Below are positions 43,377 through 52,632 of a stretch of 64,000 bases of DNA, piece after piece (within the stretch, counting starts at the first letter, position 1; the number at the start of each line of letters is the position of its first letter). A program made the translations under genes and the position numbers. The notes under the pieces were generated by a model. That model saw only the letters and a list, made by a program, of their open reading frames with translations, was not told the DNA's origin and searched no databases. Source of the stretch: Gordonia oryzae (GTDB lineage: Bacteria; Actinomycetota; Actinomycetes; Mycobacteriales; Mycobacteriaceae); contig NZ_RKMH01000017.1 of assembly GCF_003797185.1 (NCBI RefSeq), positions 22,199 to 86,198 of the forward strand. The letters run 5' to 3'.

Positions 43377-44534
43377 ATGCCCGAGGCCTATATCGTCGAC
43401 GCGGCGCGCACCGCTGTCGGCAAGCGCGGCGGAGGATTCGCCGATGCGCACCCGGCGGACATGGCTGCACATGTAATCAAGACACTGGTCGGCCGCCACG
43501 ATGTCGATCCCGCCGCCATCGACGACGTGATCCTCGGTTGCCTGGACAACCTGGGCTCCCAAGCCGGCGACATCGCCCGCACCTCCGCTCTCGCCGCAGG
43601 GCTTCCGGAATCGGTCCCGGGGGTGACGATCGACCGCCAATGCGGATCAGCGCAACAGGCAGTACATTTCGCAGCCCAGGGCGTGATGAGCGGCACCAGT
43701 GACCTCATCGTCGCCGGCGGGGTACAGAAAATGAGTCAGTACCCGATCCTGTGTGCGTTCGGTGCAGGCGAACCATTCGGTTCGGCCGATCCGTGGACCG
43801 ACTGCACCGGCTGGGAAGCCCGCTACGGTACGCAGGAGATCTCGCAATTCCGCGCCGCCGAGATGATCGCCGATCGGTGGAACATCAGCCGCGAGCAGTG
43901 CGAGGAGTTCGCGCTGCGCAGCCACGCGCACGCACTCGCAGCCATCGACGCACACCATTTCGACACCGAGATCGTTCCCACGATGGGTGTGACCGTCGAC
44001 GAGGGGCCGCGTCGCGACACCAGCGCCGAGAAGCTGGCCGGGCTCAAAACCCTCAGCGAGGGGGGCAAGGTCACCGCAGGTGTGGCCAGCCAGATCTCGG
44101 ATGCGGCCGCAGCACTGCTGATCGCGTCCGAGGACGCGGTACGCCGCTTCGGGTTCACCCCCCGCGCACGCATCCATCACCTCTCGGTACGCGGCGCCGA
44201 TCCGGTCATGATGTTGACCGCACCCATCCCGGCAACGCAGCATGCGTTGAAGCGCACCGGCCTGAGCATCGACGACATCGACACATTCGAGGTCAACGAA
44301 GCCTTCGCCCCGGTCGTACTCGCCTGGCTCGCCGACACCGGAGCCGACCCGGCCAAGGTCAATCCCAACGGTGGCGCAATCGCGCTCGGCCACCCCATCG
44401 GATGCACCGGTGCACGGCTGATGACCTCGATGCTGCACGAACTCGAGCGCACCGGAGGGCGATACGGACTGCAGACCATGTGCGAGGGCGGCGGTCAGGC
44501 CAACGTCACCATCATCGAGCGGCTCGACTCATGA
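43377..44534 (+). CDS. Thiolase (acetyl-CoA acyltransferase)
   Basis: A 385-aa thiolase with the nucleophile in TIDRQCGSAQQAVHFAAQG, then NEAFAPV, NPNGGAIALGHPIGCTGAR and the second active Cys in MCEGGGQ. GAGGAG lies eight bases before ATG 43377. It leads an operon thiolase - acyl-CoA dehydrogenase - two APH-type kinases - FG-GAP protein, with shared site C in the promoter region. Expected to cleave a 3-oxoacyl-CoA. Confidence 0.93.
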   Translation: MPEAYIVDAARTAVGKRGGGFADAHPADMAAHVIKTLVGRHDVDPAAIDDVILGCLDNLGSQAGDIARTSALAAGLPESVPGVTIDRQCGSAQQAVHFAAQGVMSGTSDLIVAGGVQKMSQYPILCAFGAGEPFGSADPWTDCTGWEARYGTQEISQFRAAEMIADRWNISREQCEEFALRSHAHALAAIDAHHFDTEIVPTMGVTVDEGPRRDTSAEKLAGLKTLSEGGKVTAGVASQISDAAAALLIASEDAVRRFGFTPRARIHHLSVRGADPVMMLTAPIPATQHALKRTGLSIDDIDTFEVNEAFAPVVLAWLADTGADPAKVNPNGGAIALGHPIGCTGARLMTSMLHELERTGGRYGLQTMCEGGGQANVTIIERLDS

Positions 44535-45682
44535 AGCGCACGCTGTACAACGCCGACCACGAGGCCTACCGCGAGACCGTACGCGAGTTCCTACGGCGCG
44601 AGGTGGAACCCTTCAAGGACCAATGGGACGCCGATCGGTGGATAGACCCCACAGTCTTCGCCCGAGCCGCCAAAGCCGGCATCTATGCCCTCCAGATCCC
44701 CGAACAGTACGGTGGGGCAGAGGAATCGGACTACCGGTACCGCATGATCGTGTGTGAGGAATGCGCACGCATCAATGCACTGTCCTTCAACACCACCGTC
44801 AGTCTCCAGGACGACCTCGTGCTGCATTATCTGCTCGATCTCACCAACGACGAGCAACGATCACGCTGGCTTCCCGGCTTCGCCACCGGCGATCTGATCG
44901 GCGCACTGGCTATGACCGAACCCGGCGCGGGCAGCGACCTCCGCGGCATCCGGACCACCGCGGAGCTCTCCGGCGATCACTGGATTCTCAACGGGCAGAA
45001 GACCTTCATCTCCAGCGGCATCATGGCCGACCTTGTGGTCGTCGCCGCACAGACCGACCCGGCTGCGGGGTCACGGGGTTTCAGCCTGTTCGTCGTGGAG
45101 CGCGATACCCCCGGATTCGAGCGCGGACGCAAACTCGACAAGATCGGCCTGCCCGCTCAGGACACCGCCGAGCTTTTCTTCGATGATGCACGGGTACCGG
45201 CCGCCAATCTGTTGGGCGAAGCGGGCAAGGGTCTGCACTACCTGATGAGTCATCTCCCTCGCGAGCGACTCGGTGTGACGGCCAAGGCATTCGCGGTGAC
45301 CCGGGCGATTCATCAGAAGACGGTCCGATACTGCCGGGACCGCAAGGCCTTCGGCGGGTCACTGACCGATCTGCAGCACGTCCGCTTCGAACTCGCGGAG
45401 ATGAAGACCGAGATCGACATCGCGGAGGCGTACGTCGACAAGTCGGTGCATGCCTACAACGCCGGCGAACTGACTCCCGTCGATGCCGCCGAGGGCAAGT
45501 GGTACGTCAGCGAGCTTCAGAAACGGGTCATCGACCGCTGCCTGCAACTCCACGGCGGGTACGGGTACATGGCCGAATACGATGTCGGCCGAGCCTATGT
45601 CGACACTCGCGTGCAGACCATCTACGGGGGCACCACCGAGATCATGAAAGAGATCATCGGTCGTGACCTCGTCGCGGAGTGA
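44531..45682 (+). CDS. Acyl-CoA dehydrogenase (long-chain/FadE type)
   Basis: A 383-aa flavoenzyme. FAD/substrate motifs are AMTEPGAGSDLRGI and GQKTFISSGIMADL, and the C-terminus reads HGGYGYMAEYDVGRAYVDTRVQTIYGGTTEIMKEIIGR. It has Gly where short-chain enzymes have the catalytic Glu (YGGTTE not YEGT), as in the long-chain/isovaleryl group that places the base elsewhere. ATG overlaps the thiolase stop by four bases. Confidence 0.93.
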   Translation: MKRTLYNADHEAYRETVREFLRREVEPFKDQWDADRWIDPTVFARAAKAGIYALQIPEQYGGAEESDYRYRMIVCEECARINALSFNTTVSLQDDLVLHYLLDLTNDEQRSRWLPGFATGDLIGALAMTEPGAGSDLRGIRTTAELSGDHWILNGQKTFISSGIMADLVVVAAQTDPAAGSRGFSLFVVERDTPGFERGRKLDKIGLPAQDTAELFFDDARVPAANLLGEAGKGLHYLMSHLPRERLGVTAKAFAVTRAIHQKTVRYCRDRKAFGGSLTDLQHVRFELAEMKTEIDIAEAYVDKSVHAYNAGELTPVDAAEGKWYVSELQKRVIDRCLQLHGGYGYMAEYDVGRAYVDTRVQTIYGGTTEIMKEIIGRDLVAE

Positions 45683-45733
45683 CGACCAAGCCCGGTGCAC
45701 AAGGGCGCGGATGACCGGGCAGGAGCCCCAACC

Positions 45734-46927
45734 ATGAAACAGCAACTGGACATGCTCGGTTCTGTGGCACGCGTGTCCGCGGCTCTCGCGACAGAGCGGG
45801 TCACGGGACTCAAACCGGTGATCGGGCCCCACGAGGTGCCCGCGTCGGTGGACCAACTGACCCCGGAATGGCTCGGCGCCACGGTCGGACACGCAGTGCC
45901 CGGCGCACGGGTAACCGACATGGCGCTCGGAGACGGCTCGGACGGAACCAGCTCACGTCGAGCGATCTCCGTCGAATGGAACGCCGCCGGATCGACGGCC
46001 GGGCTGCCCACCGAGCTCTACACCAAATCGACTCCGTCACTACTCAATCGACTACTCGTCGGTATCACCGGCGCAGCGGGGGCCGAGGCACTCTTCTACA
46101 CCAGAATCCGCCCGACGCTCGACATCGGTGCTCCCGAGGGATACCACGGTGCGTGGGACCCGAAGACCTGCCGGTCGATGGTTGTCACCGAGAACATCGC
46201 CACGTCTCGCGGGGCCACCTTCGCCGACGCCTCTCAGATCTACATCGACCGTCCGTCCGCGGAGTCGATGGTCGCCGAGCTGGCGCGCTACCACGGACAA
46301 CTCTGGGACGATCCCCGACTCACCGGCGAGTGGGATCTGATGCCTGCCGACCAATGGCAGCGATCATTCAACGCGCGCATCGGTTTCGATCGGGGAGCCA
46401 CATTCGCCATGCGATTCCTCGACGAGGAGATTCCGGTTGCGTTGCAGTCGAAGAAGAAGGACATCCGACGCGGCCTCATGCAGTCGGTCACCTACGATGT
46501 CAGCGGGCCGATGACGCTGCTGCACCAGGATGTCCATCCGGGCAACTGGTTCCGCCTGCCAGACGGCTCGCTCAACCTCTACGACTGGCAGGGAATCGGT
46601 TGTGGCGGATGGGCACTGGATGTCAGCTATGCACTGAGCACCGCACTCACCACCGAGGACCGCCGCGAATGGGAACGCGACCTCCTCGCCCTGTACCTCG
46701 AGCGTCTGGCCGCCGAAGGCGGGAAGCCACCCATCGAGGGGGAAGCGTTCCTCGCGTACCGACAGCAGATGTTCCGCGGCTTCATCTACTGGACCTACAC
46801 CCACCTGGTCGGGAAGTTCTCCGAACTCCAACCCGATGCGCACGTCCGCACCCTCGTCCAGCGCACCGGACAGGCCCTCGTCGACCTCGAGTCCCTCGAC
46901 AGCCTCGACCGCCCCCCACGATGGTAA
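45734..46927 (+). CDS. APH-fold phosphotransferase (small-molecule kinase), copy 1
   Basis: A 397-aa aminoglycoside-phosphotransferase-fold kinase. The catalytic loop is LLHQDVHPGNWF (general-base Asp, Asn for Mg), followed by the metal-binding NLYDWQGIGCGGWALDVSYAL. The N-terminal lobe has TELYTKSTPS for ATP. CAGGAG lies nine bases before ATG 45734. It is paralogous to the next gene. Neighbours are beta-oxidation enzymes, so the substrate is likely a hydroxylated pathway compound, not an antibiotic (inference). Confidence 0.87.
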   Translation: MKQQLDMLGSVARVSAALATERVTGLKPVIGPHEVPASVDQLTPEWLGATVGHAVPGARVTDMALGDGSDGTSSRRAISVEWNAAGSTAGLPTELYTKSTPSLLNRLLVGITGAAGAEALFYTRIRPTLDIGAPEGYHGAWDPKTCRSMVVTENIATSRGATFADASQIYIDRPSAESMVAELARYHGQLWDDPRLTGEWDLMPADQWQRSFNARIGFDRGATFAMRFLDEEIPVALQSKKKDIRRGLMQSVTYDVSGPMTLLHQDVHPGNWFRLPDGSLNLYDWQGIGCGGWALDVSYALSTALTTEDRREWERDLLALYLERLAAEGGKPPIEGEAFLAYRQQMFRGFIYWTYTHLVGKFSELQPDAHVRTLVQRTGQALVDLESLDSLDRPPRW

Positions 46928-46994
46928 CGATCACTTCCGGCGTTGCACCCGAACGTGATTCGACCCGTCACACCATCAATGATCGGACACCCTC

Positions 46995-48185
46995 ATGTCA
47001 GTGAGTTCCACGGCGTCGTTGGCACAGCAGGTGGCACGTGTCGCAGGGCACCGCATTGCCGAATCGGTGCGGCCCGGTCGGCCCGCCGCGCCGGGTACGG
47101 TACCGATCGGCATCGACAACATCACCACGGACTGGTTGACCGCGGCGTTGTGCTCGTCGACCCCCGGCGCACAGGTCCGCGGATTCACCGTGTCAGAGGG
47201 GTCAGCGGGAACCAGTGCCCGACATCCCGTCACAGTGGAGTACAACAGCGTCGGTGCCGACGCCGGGCTCCCCACCGAATTGTTCACCAAGACCACGCCC
47301 GACATGAAGACAAGGCTGTTCACCGGTCTATCCGATCTCTTCGTCGGAGAATGCAACTTCTACAACCTGATCCGACCTCGCCTGACCATGGAGGCACCAT
47401 TCGGATACCACTGTGATTACGATCGCGGGTCGTGCCGGTCCATCGTCGTCATGGAAGACATCGCCCGCACTCGCGGGGCACAGTTCGGTTCTCCGCAGAC
47501 CCTGCACATCGACAAGTCCTGCGCATTGGACATGGCGTCCACGATGGCGTCCTACCACTCGGCCTTCTGGGATCTGGACCTGGACTCCGAGTTCAATTGG
47601 CTCCGAACCAGTTCCGAGTGGCAACGGCATCTCGATTCGATCATCAACACCGAGGCAATGGTGCGGCGCGGGATCAAACGAGCACATGACGTGCTGCCCC
47701 GGCACCTGCTACGTCGAGCAGACACCATCTGGCCGGCCTTCGTCACGTCACTGGACCTGAAGGTACGCGGCCCGCTCACCCTGCTCCACCACGACGTCCA
47801 CTCGAAGAACTGGTATGTCAATGCAGAGGGAAAGATGGGTCTGTTCGATTGGCAGACCATCGCCGCCGGAACGTGGGCGATCGACTTCTCCTACGCCATC
47901 AACTGCGGCCTCGCCATCGATGATCGACGCGAGTGGCTCCCGGAGATCCTGGATCACTACCTCGACTCGTTGAGCGGGGTCTCGCGCGCCCCCGCACCGG
48001 CCGAGGCCCGACTGCTCTACCGCCAGCAGTCCATTCACGGTCTCATCTTCTGGCTCGCGACCATCGGAGCCGGACGATTCCAGCCCGATCTACACGACGA
48101 GAAGGACTGTCTGATCAACATCGAACGCCTGGCGAGCGCAGTCGACGACGAAGACACCCTCGATGCACTCCTGAATCTCCAGTGA
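46995..48185 (+). CDS. APH-fold phosphotransferase (small-molecule kinase), copy 2
   Basis: A 396-aa paralogue of the preceding kinase. The catalytic loop reads LLHHDVHSKNWYV and the metal site GLFDWQTIAAGTWAIDFSYAI; TELFTKTTPD is the ATP-side Lys segment. Both copies keep all expected catalytic residues, so they probably differ in substrate rather than one being dead. It shares the operon with thiolase and acyl-CoA dehydrogenase. Confidence 0.87.
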   Translation: MSVSSTASLAQQVARVAGHRIAESVRPGRPAAPGTVPIGIDNITTDWLTAALCSSTPGAQVRGFTVSEGSAGTSARHPVTVEYNSVGADAGLPTELFTKTTPDMKTRLFTGLSDLFVGECNFYNLIRPRLTMEAPFGYHCDYDRGSCRSIVVMEDIARTRGAQFGSPQTLHIDKSCALDMASTMASYHSAFWDLDLDSEFNWLRTSSEWQRHLDSIINTEAMVRRGIKRAHDVLPRHLLRRADTIWPAFVTSLDLKVRGPLTLLHHDVHSKNWYVNAEGKMGLFDWQTIAAGTWAIDFSYAINCGLAIDDRREWLPEILDHYLDSLSGVSRAPAPAEARLLYRQQSIHGLIFWLATIGAGRFQPDLHDEKDCLINIERLASAVDDEDTLDALLNLQ

Positions 48186-48208
48186 AACCCACCCGAACGG
48201 AGCCGACC

Positions 48209-49378
48209 ATGCGGCACACATCATTCCGGTCCCACAAAGCACTCGGCGCAGCCTGCTTAGCGCTCCTGGCGTGCCTCGCGCCGGGTGCATTCTTCGGCGG
48301 TCCCGCCCGCGCGGACACCCCGGTCAACTTCGAAGGGCCGGCCGTCCCGGCGACCGCCGACCTGAACCACGATGGGATGCCGGACATCGTGTTCAGCAAC
48401 TTCGCCCTCGGCAACGGGATCTCGGTCTTCCTCGGCCAACCGGGCGGTGGATTCCGGCCTGCGGTTCACTACCACACCGGCGGACAGGCCGACTACGTGG
48501 CCATCGCCGATCTCAACCATGACGGGCTCCCGGATCTCGCGGTCACCAACTTCACCCCCAGCACCGTATCGATCCTGATCGGCCGCGGCGACGGTAGCTT
48601 TGAGCCCGCCGTCGATTATCCGACGGGGCCCGCACCCGGGGCGGTGGTCGCCACCGACCTGAACCACGACGGGAACCTCGATCTGGCGACCTCCAACCAG
48701 AGCCCCTCGCTCTCTGTTCTGCTCGGTCACGGCGAGGGAACCCTTGGCGCCACCCGAACCGTGTCAACGGAGCTGGGGACCGGATCAGGTTCGCTCGATG
48801 CCGCCGATTTCGACGGTGACGGCAATGTCGATCTACTCCGCGGCAACTACGTCAACAGCACGATCCAGGTATTCCGCGGACTCGGCGATGGCGGCTTCCA
48901 GCGCCCGATGACGCTCACACAGGGGGGACTCACCGCCTGGTACGGACTTGCCCGCGATGTCAACGGCGATCACCGGCCGGACATCGTCTTCTCCAACCTC
49001 GTGGCGAATACGGTCTCGATTCGCTTCAATCAGGGCGGCATGAGATTCTCTGCGCCGCAGGTGTACCCGACCGGCGGAGTCCTGCCCCAGTGTTTCGACT
49101 TCGGCGATGTCAATGGAGACGGCATCGCCGACCTGGTGGTCGCCGACGCCGGTACATCGAGTTTCAGCGTGCTACTCGGGACCGGTGGCGGGCGGTTCGG
49201 TCCGCCGCATGTCCACTCGACCGGTGGTGCGTTCCCGCTGTCCACTCCGCTGCTCGGTGACTTCAACGCCGACCACAAGCTCGACGTCGTCATCGGCAAC
49301 ACCGCGACTGGGAATGTCGTCCTGCGCTACGGCGACGGCGCCGGGGGATTCGGACCGGCGCTCGATTACCCGGCGTGA
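48209..49378 (+). CDS. Secreted FG-GAP/VCBS repeat protein
   Basis: A 389-aa exported protein. The signal peptide (AACLALLACLAPGAFFGGPARA, cleavage near ARA-DTP) precedes seven or so beta-propeller blades, each with a calcium-type motif such as DLNHDGMPD, DLNHDGLPD, DLNHDGNLD, DFDGDGNVD, DVNGDHRPD, DVNGDGIAD and DFNADHKLD. It probably folds into a seven-bladed calcium-binding propeller outside the cell. Starting 23 bp after a kinase gene, it seems co-transcribed with the catabolic operon. Binding of substrate or polymer at the cell surface is a guess. Its stop codon lies inside the target duplication of the IS256-type element. Confidence 0.88.
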   Translation: MRHTSFRSHKALGAACLALLACLAPGAFFGGPARADTPVNFEGPAVPATADLNHDGMPDIVFSNFALGNGISVFLGQPGGGFRPAVHYHTGGQADYVAIADLNHDGLPDLAVTNFTPSTVSILIGRGDGSFEPAVDYPTGPAPGAVVATDLNHDGNLDLATSNQSPSLSVLLGHGEGTLGATRTVSTELGTGSGSLDAADFDGDGNVDLLRGNYVNSTIQVFRGLGDGGFQRPMTLTQGGLTAWYGLARDVNGDHRPDIVFSNLVANTVSIRFNQGGMRFSAPQVYPTGGVLPQCFDFGDVNGDGIADLVVADAGTSSFSVLLGTGGGRFGPPHVHSTGGAFPLSTPLLGDFNADHKLDVVIGNTATGNVVLRYGDGAGGFGPALDYPA

Positions 49379-50863
49379 TCCCCCGGGTAAGTCCCCTGGA
49401 GTGGTGGGGTTTCGGGCGTGGCGTCAGTCGGGGTAGTGCTGCCTGTTATGGCGTGTTGTGACGGTTGGAGGTGGGCGATCGCGTAGTGGTCAGTGAGTTA
49501 CCTACCAAAGCGACTCACAGAAGGACACACTCGCGATGAGCCAGGACCATTCTGGCTTGCTCGCCCAGCTTGATGCACTGACCTCCGCCGATTCCGGCGC
49601 GGTGTTCACCGAACTGGTGTGCGTGCTGGTTTGCAGGCGTTGATCGAGGCCGAGGCCACCGAGAAGATCGGCGCCGGCCGTTACGAGCGTTCCGCGGAAC
49701 GCTCCACCCACCGCAATGGTCACCGCTCCAAGGCGGTGTCCACCCCGGCCGGCGATGTGTCGGTGAAGATCCCGAAGCTGCGCTCAGGTTCGTTTTTCCC
49801 GGTGCTGCTTGAACGGCGCCGCCGCATCGACAAGGCCCTGCACGCGGTGATCATGGAGGCCTACGTGCACGGCGTGTCCACCCGATCGGTCGATGACCTG
49901 GTCAAAGCCTTGGGGGTGGATACCGGGATCTCCACATCGGAGGTGTCGCGCATCTGCGGTGAGCTTGATGTCGACATCAAGAAGTTCCGGGAACGCTCCC
50001 TGTCTCATACGATATTTCCGTAGGTGTTCGCTGATGCGACCTACTGCAAGCTTCGGGTCGGGGCGCATGTGGTCTCTCAGGCGCTGGTGGTGGCCACTGG
50101 AGTATCGATAGACCGCTCGCGGGAGGTACTGGGCACCGCGGTCGGCGACACCGAATCCTACGAGTTCTGGCGCGAATTCTTCGCCTCGCTCAAAGCGCGT
50201 GGCCTCTCCGGTGTCGAGTTGGTCACCTCCGACGCTCACGCCAGGCGTGAAAGCTGCTGTAGCTCAACAGTGTATGAACGCTTCGTGGCAGCGGTGTCGG
50301 GTGGATTTCATGCGGAACCTGCACGGGGCGGTGTCGGCGAAACAGGCGCAGGTGGTGACCGCGGCGGTCAAGACGATCTTCGCTCACACCGAGCCTGAGG
50401 ATATCCATGCCCAATGGGATCAGGTCGCCGACACGCTGCAATCCTCGTTCCTGAAGGTGACGGAGATGATGCGCGAAGCAAAGGCCGACGTGTTGGCGTT
50501 CACCGCGTTCCCCAAGGCGCATTGGCGCAAGATTTGGTCCAACAATCCGATCGAACGGCTCAACAAGGAAATCAAACGTCGTGCTGATGTCGTGGAGATC
50601 TTCCCCAACCCGGCCGCGTTCCTGCGGTTGGCGACCGCGGTGGTGATCGAAGCTCACGATGAATGGCAGGTCACCCGCCGCTACCTCTCCGATGTGTCGA
50701 TGCTCGAACTCAAGAAGGTGATCACCGCCAAGCAACACGCCGCGGCAGCCCTGGACCAGTCCCACCAAAACGCTTAGCATTCACCATGCCTCGTTGATCA
50801 CTACGCGTGAGTCCACGCCGATCCGAAGTCCACCACTCCACGGGGCACAATCTGATCCCCCGG
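49376..50863 (+). mobile_element. IS256-family insertion sequence, defective, with target duplication
   Basis: An identical 11-mer TGATCCCCCGG lies at 49376-49386 and 50853-50863, bracketing the element as a target duplication (8-9 bp would be usual; extra matches may be chance). Just inside, the ends carry inverted repeats: TGGAGTGGTGG at 49397-49407 and its complement CCACCACTCCA at 50830-50840. The transposase inside is broken. The element landed in the gap between convergent genes and brought the left TSD copy onto the FG-GAP stop codon. Confidence 0.8.
49535..50777 (+). pseudogene. IS256-family transposase, inactivated by two frameshifts and a stop
   Basis: Recognisable IS256 mutator-type transposase: LQALIEAEATEKIGAGRYERS, IPKLRSGSFFPVLLERRRRID, VHGVSTRSVDDLVKALGV, FADATY (first DDE Asp region), and FPKAHWRKIWSNNPIERLNKEIKRRADVV (Glu region). 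Three lesions are visible: a 2-base gain near 49617 (after TELV), a TAG at about 50023 in place of the Tyr codon in FPYVFADA, and a 1-base gain near 50240 in SDAHAG. All three must be repaired to restore about 410 aa, so it is dead. Confidence 0.88.
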
Positions 50864-50882
50864 CCCCGCACAGGGAAAACGC

Positions 50883-52478
50883 TCAGGCGGCACTCGTCGA
50901 TACGATGCGCACGGTTCCACCCACCCCGTCAACGCTCACCGTGTCACCCGTGGTGATCGCCCGAGTCCCGTTGCCGGTGTTCATGACACAGGGAATTCCT
51001 AGTTCGCGTGCCACCACCGCGGCGTGGCTCATCATCCCACCGATGTCGACCACCAGCGCCGACGACAGGAACATCAACGACACCCATGACGGGTCCGTGG
51101 TGTGTGCGATCAGGATGTCACCGTCGTCGACGTCGGTCGTAGCTGGATCCGTGACCACCACCGCGCGACCGGTCACCGTGCCGGGAGAAGCACCGACACC
51201 GTTCAGACAGACCTCGGTGTCTGCTGCCGCGGCCGGTGCATCCGGTGGCGACATACGTTCGGGCACCGGGTTTCCGGTCCACGTCGGCGGCAGGATCAGC
51301 GACTCGTAATCGGCGCGCTGCGCTCGTCTCTCACTTACGAGATCGCCGGCGCCGGACGGCAGCGGCCGTGCGAGTTCATCGGCGGTGAAGTAGAACGCGT
51401 CTTCCGGATCACTCAGAGATCCACTCTCTACCGCGTCGGCTCCGAGGCGACGTGCACAGGCGCGCAAGACATCCAGCGTCTGCAAATAGGTCACCTTCCC
51501 CACGCCGCGCAAGGGGATGAAACGTCTGGCAAGGCGCAGGGTCAGATCCACGCGGATTCGTCCTGCCGACGAGTTGGTGCGGAGCTTATCGGTGGCACTG
51601 GCGCCGCGCTGTTCGAGCTCAGCGGCTCTCGCCCGCGGACTCTCGGTCTCCGCTAGCGATCCGAATCGCGCGACCATGCGTTGCACGTGGCCCGGGTCCT
51701 CTCGCCAACTGACCGAGGACACCTCACCCTCGCCCGCACAGTGATACCCGTGCCTGCTCATGAACTCGTCCATGTCGAGTTCGCGACGAGATACCGCCCA
51801 CATGTCGGCCAACACCACTGATTCTTCGTGGGAGCCATGACCTCTCAGCAGATCGGTCAGATCCACTCCGGCCGATTCGGCCAGTGACGAGATCTGGTCC
51901 TGCACGGGCTGAATGGCACAGGCGCTGACGACCGCCTGCAGGGCCAACGCATCGGTGAATCTCTCGCGTGCATCGACCAGAAGACCACGAACGTCATCGG
52001 TGGTCATTTGCCCGAGCGACGCCAGCGAGCGACGCCACCACGCGTCGACCTCGCGGCGATCGCGCTCGATACGGCGCGCAATGGTGGCCAACGCGCGCGG
52101 GTACCGCAAGGCGATGGCGGGAAGCCTCCGGTTCGACGGATGACTGACGAAGTCGGGAGGGACGAATCCGAAGAAGTCCCTCGACAACGACTCTCCCGAT
52201 TGTCCGGGTACGAGATCACCCATCTCGCAAAGGAAGTCCACACGCACCGCCATCCTCCCGAAGAAGGCACCGGTGATCCGATCGGCCGGATCCGCCGGGA
52301 TCACAGCCTGACTCGCAGGTAGCACTCCCATCTCCCGGAATGGCTGCCGAAGGCCCATTTCGCTGGCCGGGACCCACACGCTCGAGGTGAGAGGCGTCAT
52401 CACTCCCGGCACCGCCTCGGCGAGATTGACCGAACTCCACGAGGCGTCGGACGGGGAGACGAAGTTGAGGATGTTCAT
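50883..52478 (-). CDS. Rifampin-phosphotransferase-like protein lacking the ATP-grasp domain (substrate domain + swivelling His domain), copy 1
   Basis: A 531-aa protein. The large helical N-terminal part resembles the substrate (rifampin-binding) domain of RPH, including MSRHGYHCAGEGEVSSVSWREDP. The last 90 residues are a PEP-utilizing mobile domain: ILIAHTTDPSWVSLMFLSSALVVDIGGMMSHAAVVARELGIPCV, with the phosphoryl-carrier His in MSHAA. No ATP-binding domain is present. ATG 52478 is preferred over the longer frame; GGAG lies eight bases upstream. It is paralogous to 56425-58035. Shared site D lies 80 bp upstream. Likely a phosphoryl acceptor/substrate subunit. Confidence 0.82.
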   Translation of the reverse strand: MNILNFVSPSDASWSSVNLAEAVPGVMTPLTSSVWVPASEMGLRQPFREMGVLPASQAVIPADPADRITGAFFGRMAVRVDFLCEMGDLVPGQSGESLSRDFFGFVPPDFVSHPSNRRLPAIALRYPRALATIARRIERDRREVDAWWRRSLASLGQMTTDDVRGLLVDARERFTDALALQAVVSACAIQPVQDQISSLAESAGVDLTDLLRGHGSHEESVVLADMWAVSRRELDMDEFMSRHGYHCAGEGEVSSVSWREDPGHVQRMVARFGSLAETESPRARAAELEQRGASATDKLRTNSSAGRIRVDLTLRLARRFIPLRGVGKVTYLQTLDVLRACARRLGADAVESGSLSDPEDAFYFTADELARPLPSGAGDLVSERRAQRADYESLILPPTWTGNPVPERMSPPDAPAAAADTEVCLNGVGASPGTVTGRAVVVTDPATTDVDDGDILIAHTTDPSWVSLMFLSSALVVDIGGMMSHAAVVARELGIPCVMNTGNGTRAITTGDTVSVDGVGGTVRIVSTSAA

Positions 52479-52557
52479 GAGGAGGACTCCATTTCGGCGG
52501 GCACATCGTTCGTCGGTGCACGACTCTGGGGACAAGATAACCGAGAAAGCCCATTTT

Positions 52558-52573
52558 TCGAAGAACAATTAAA
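52558..52573 (-). promoter_or_regulatory. Shared island motif, site D
   Basis: Minus strand TTTAAT-TGTT-CTTCGA, 80 bp before the start of the RPH-like gene at 52478 in the direction of its transcription. Confidence 0.5.
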
Positions 52574-52632
52574 TTACTGCAGCAAGTTCGGTTGCGACAC
52601 AGATTCTTCGAACGACAAGCAGCCTCCGTGGC

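Noticed and set aside
45734..48185. Calling the APH-fold kinases aminoglycoside resistance genes
   Set aside because: The fold is shared by many small-molecule kinases; two paralogues inside a beta-oxidation operon argue for metabolism.
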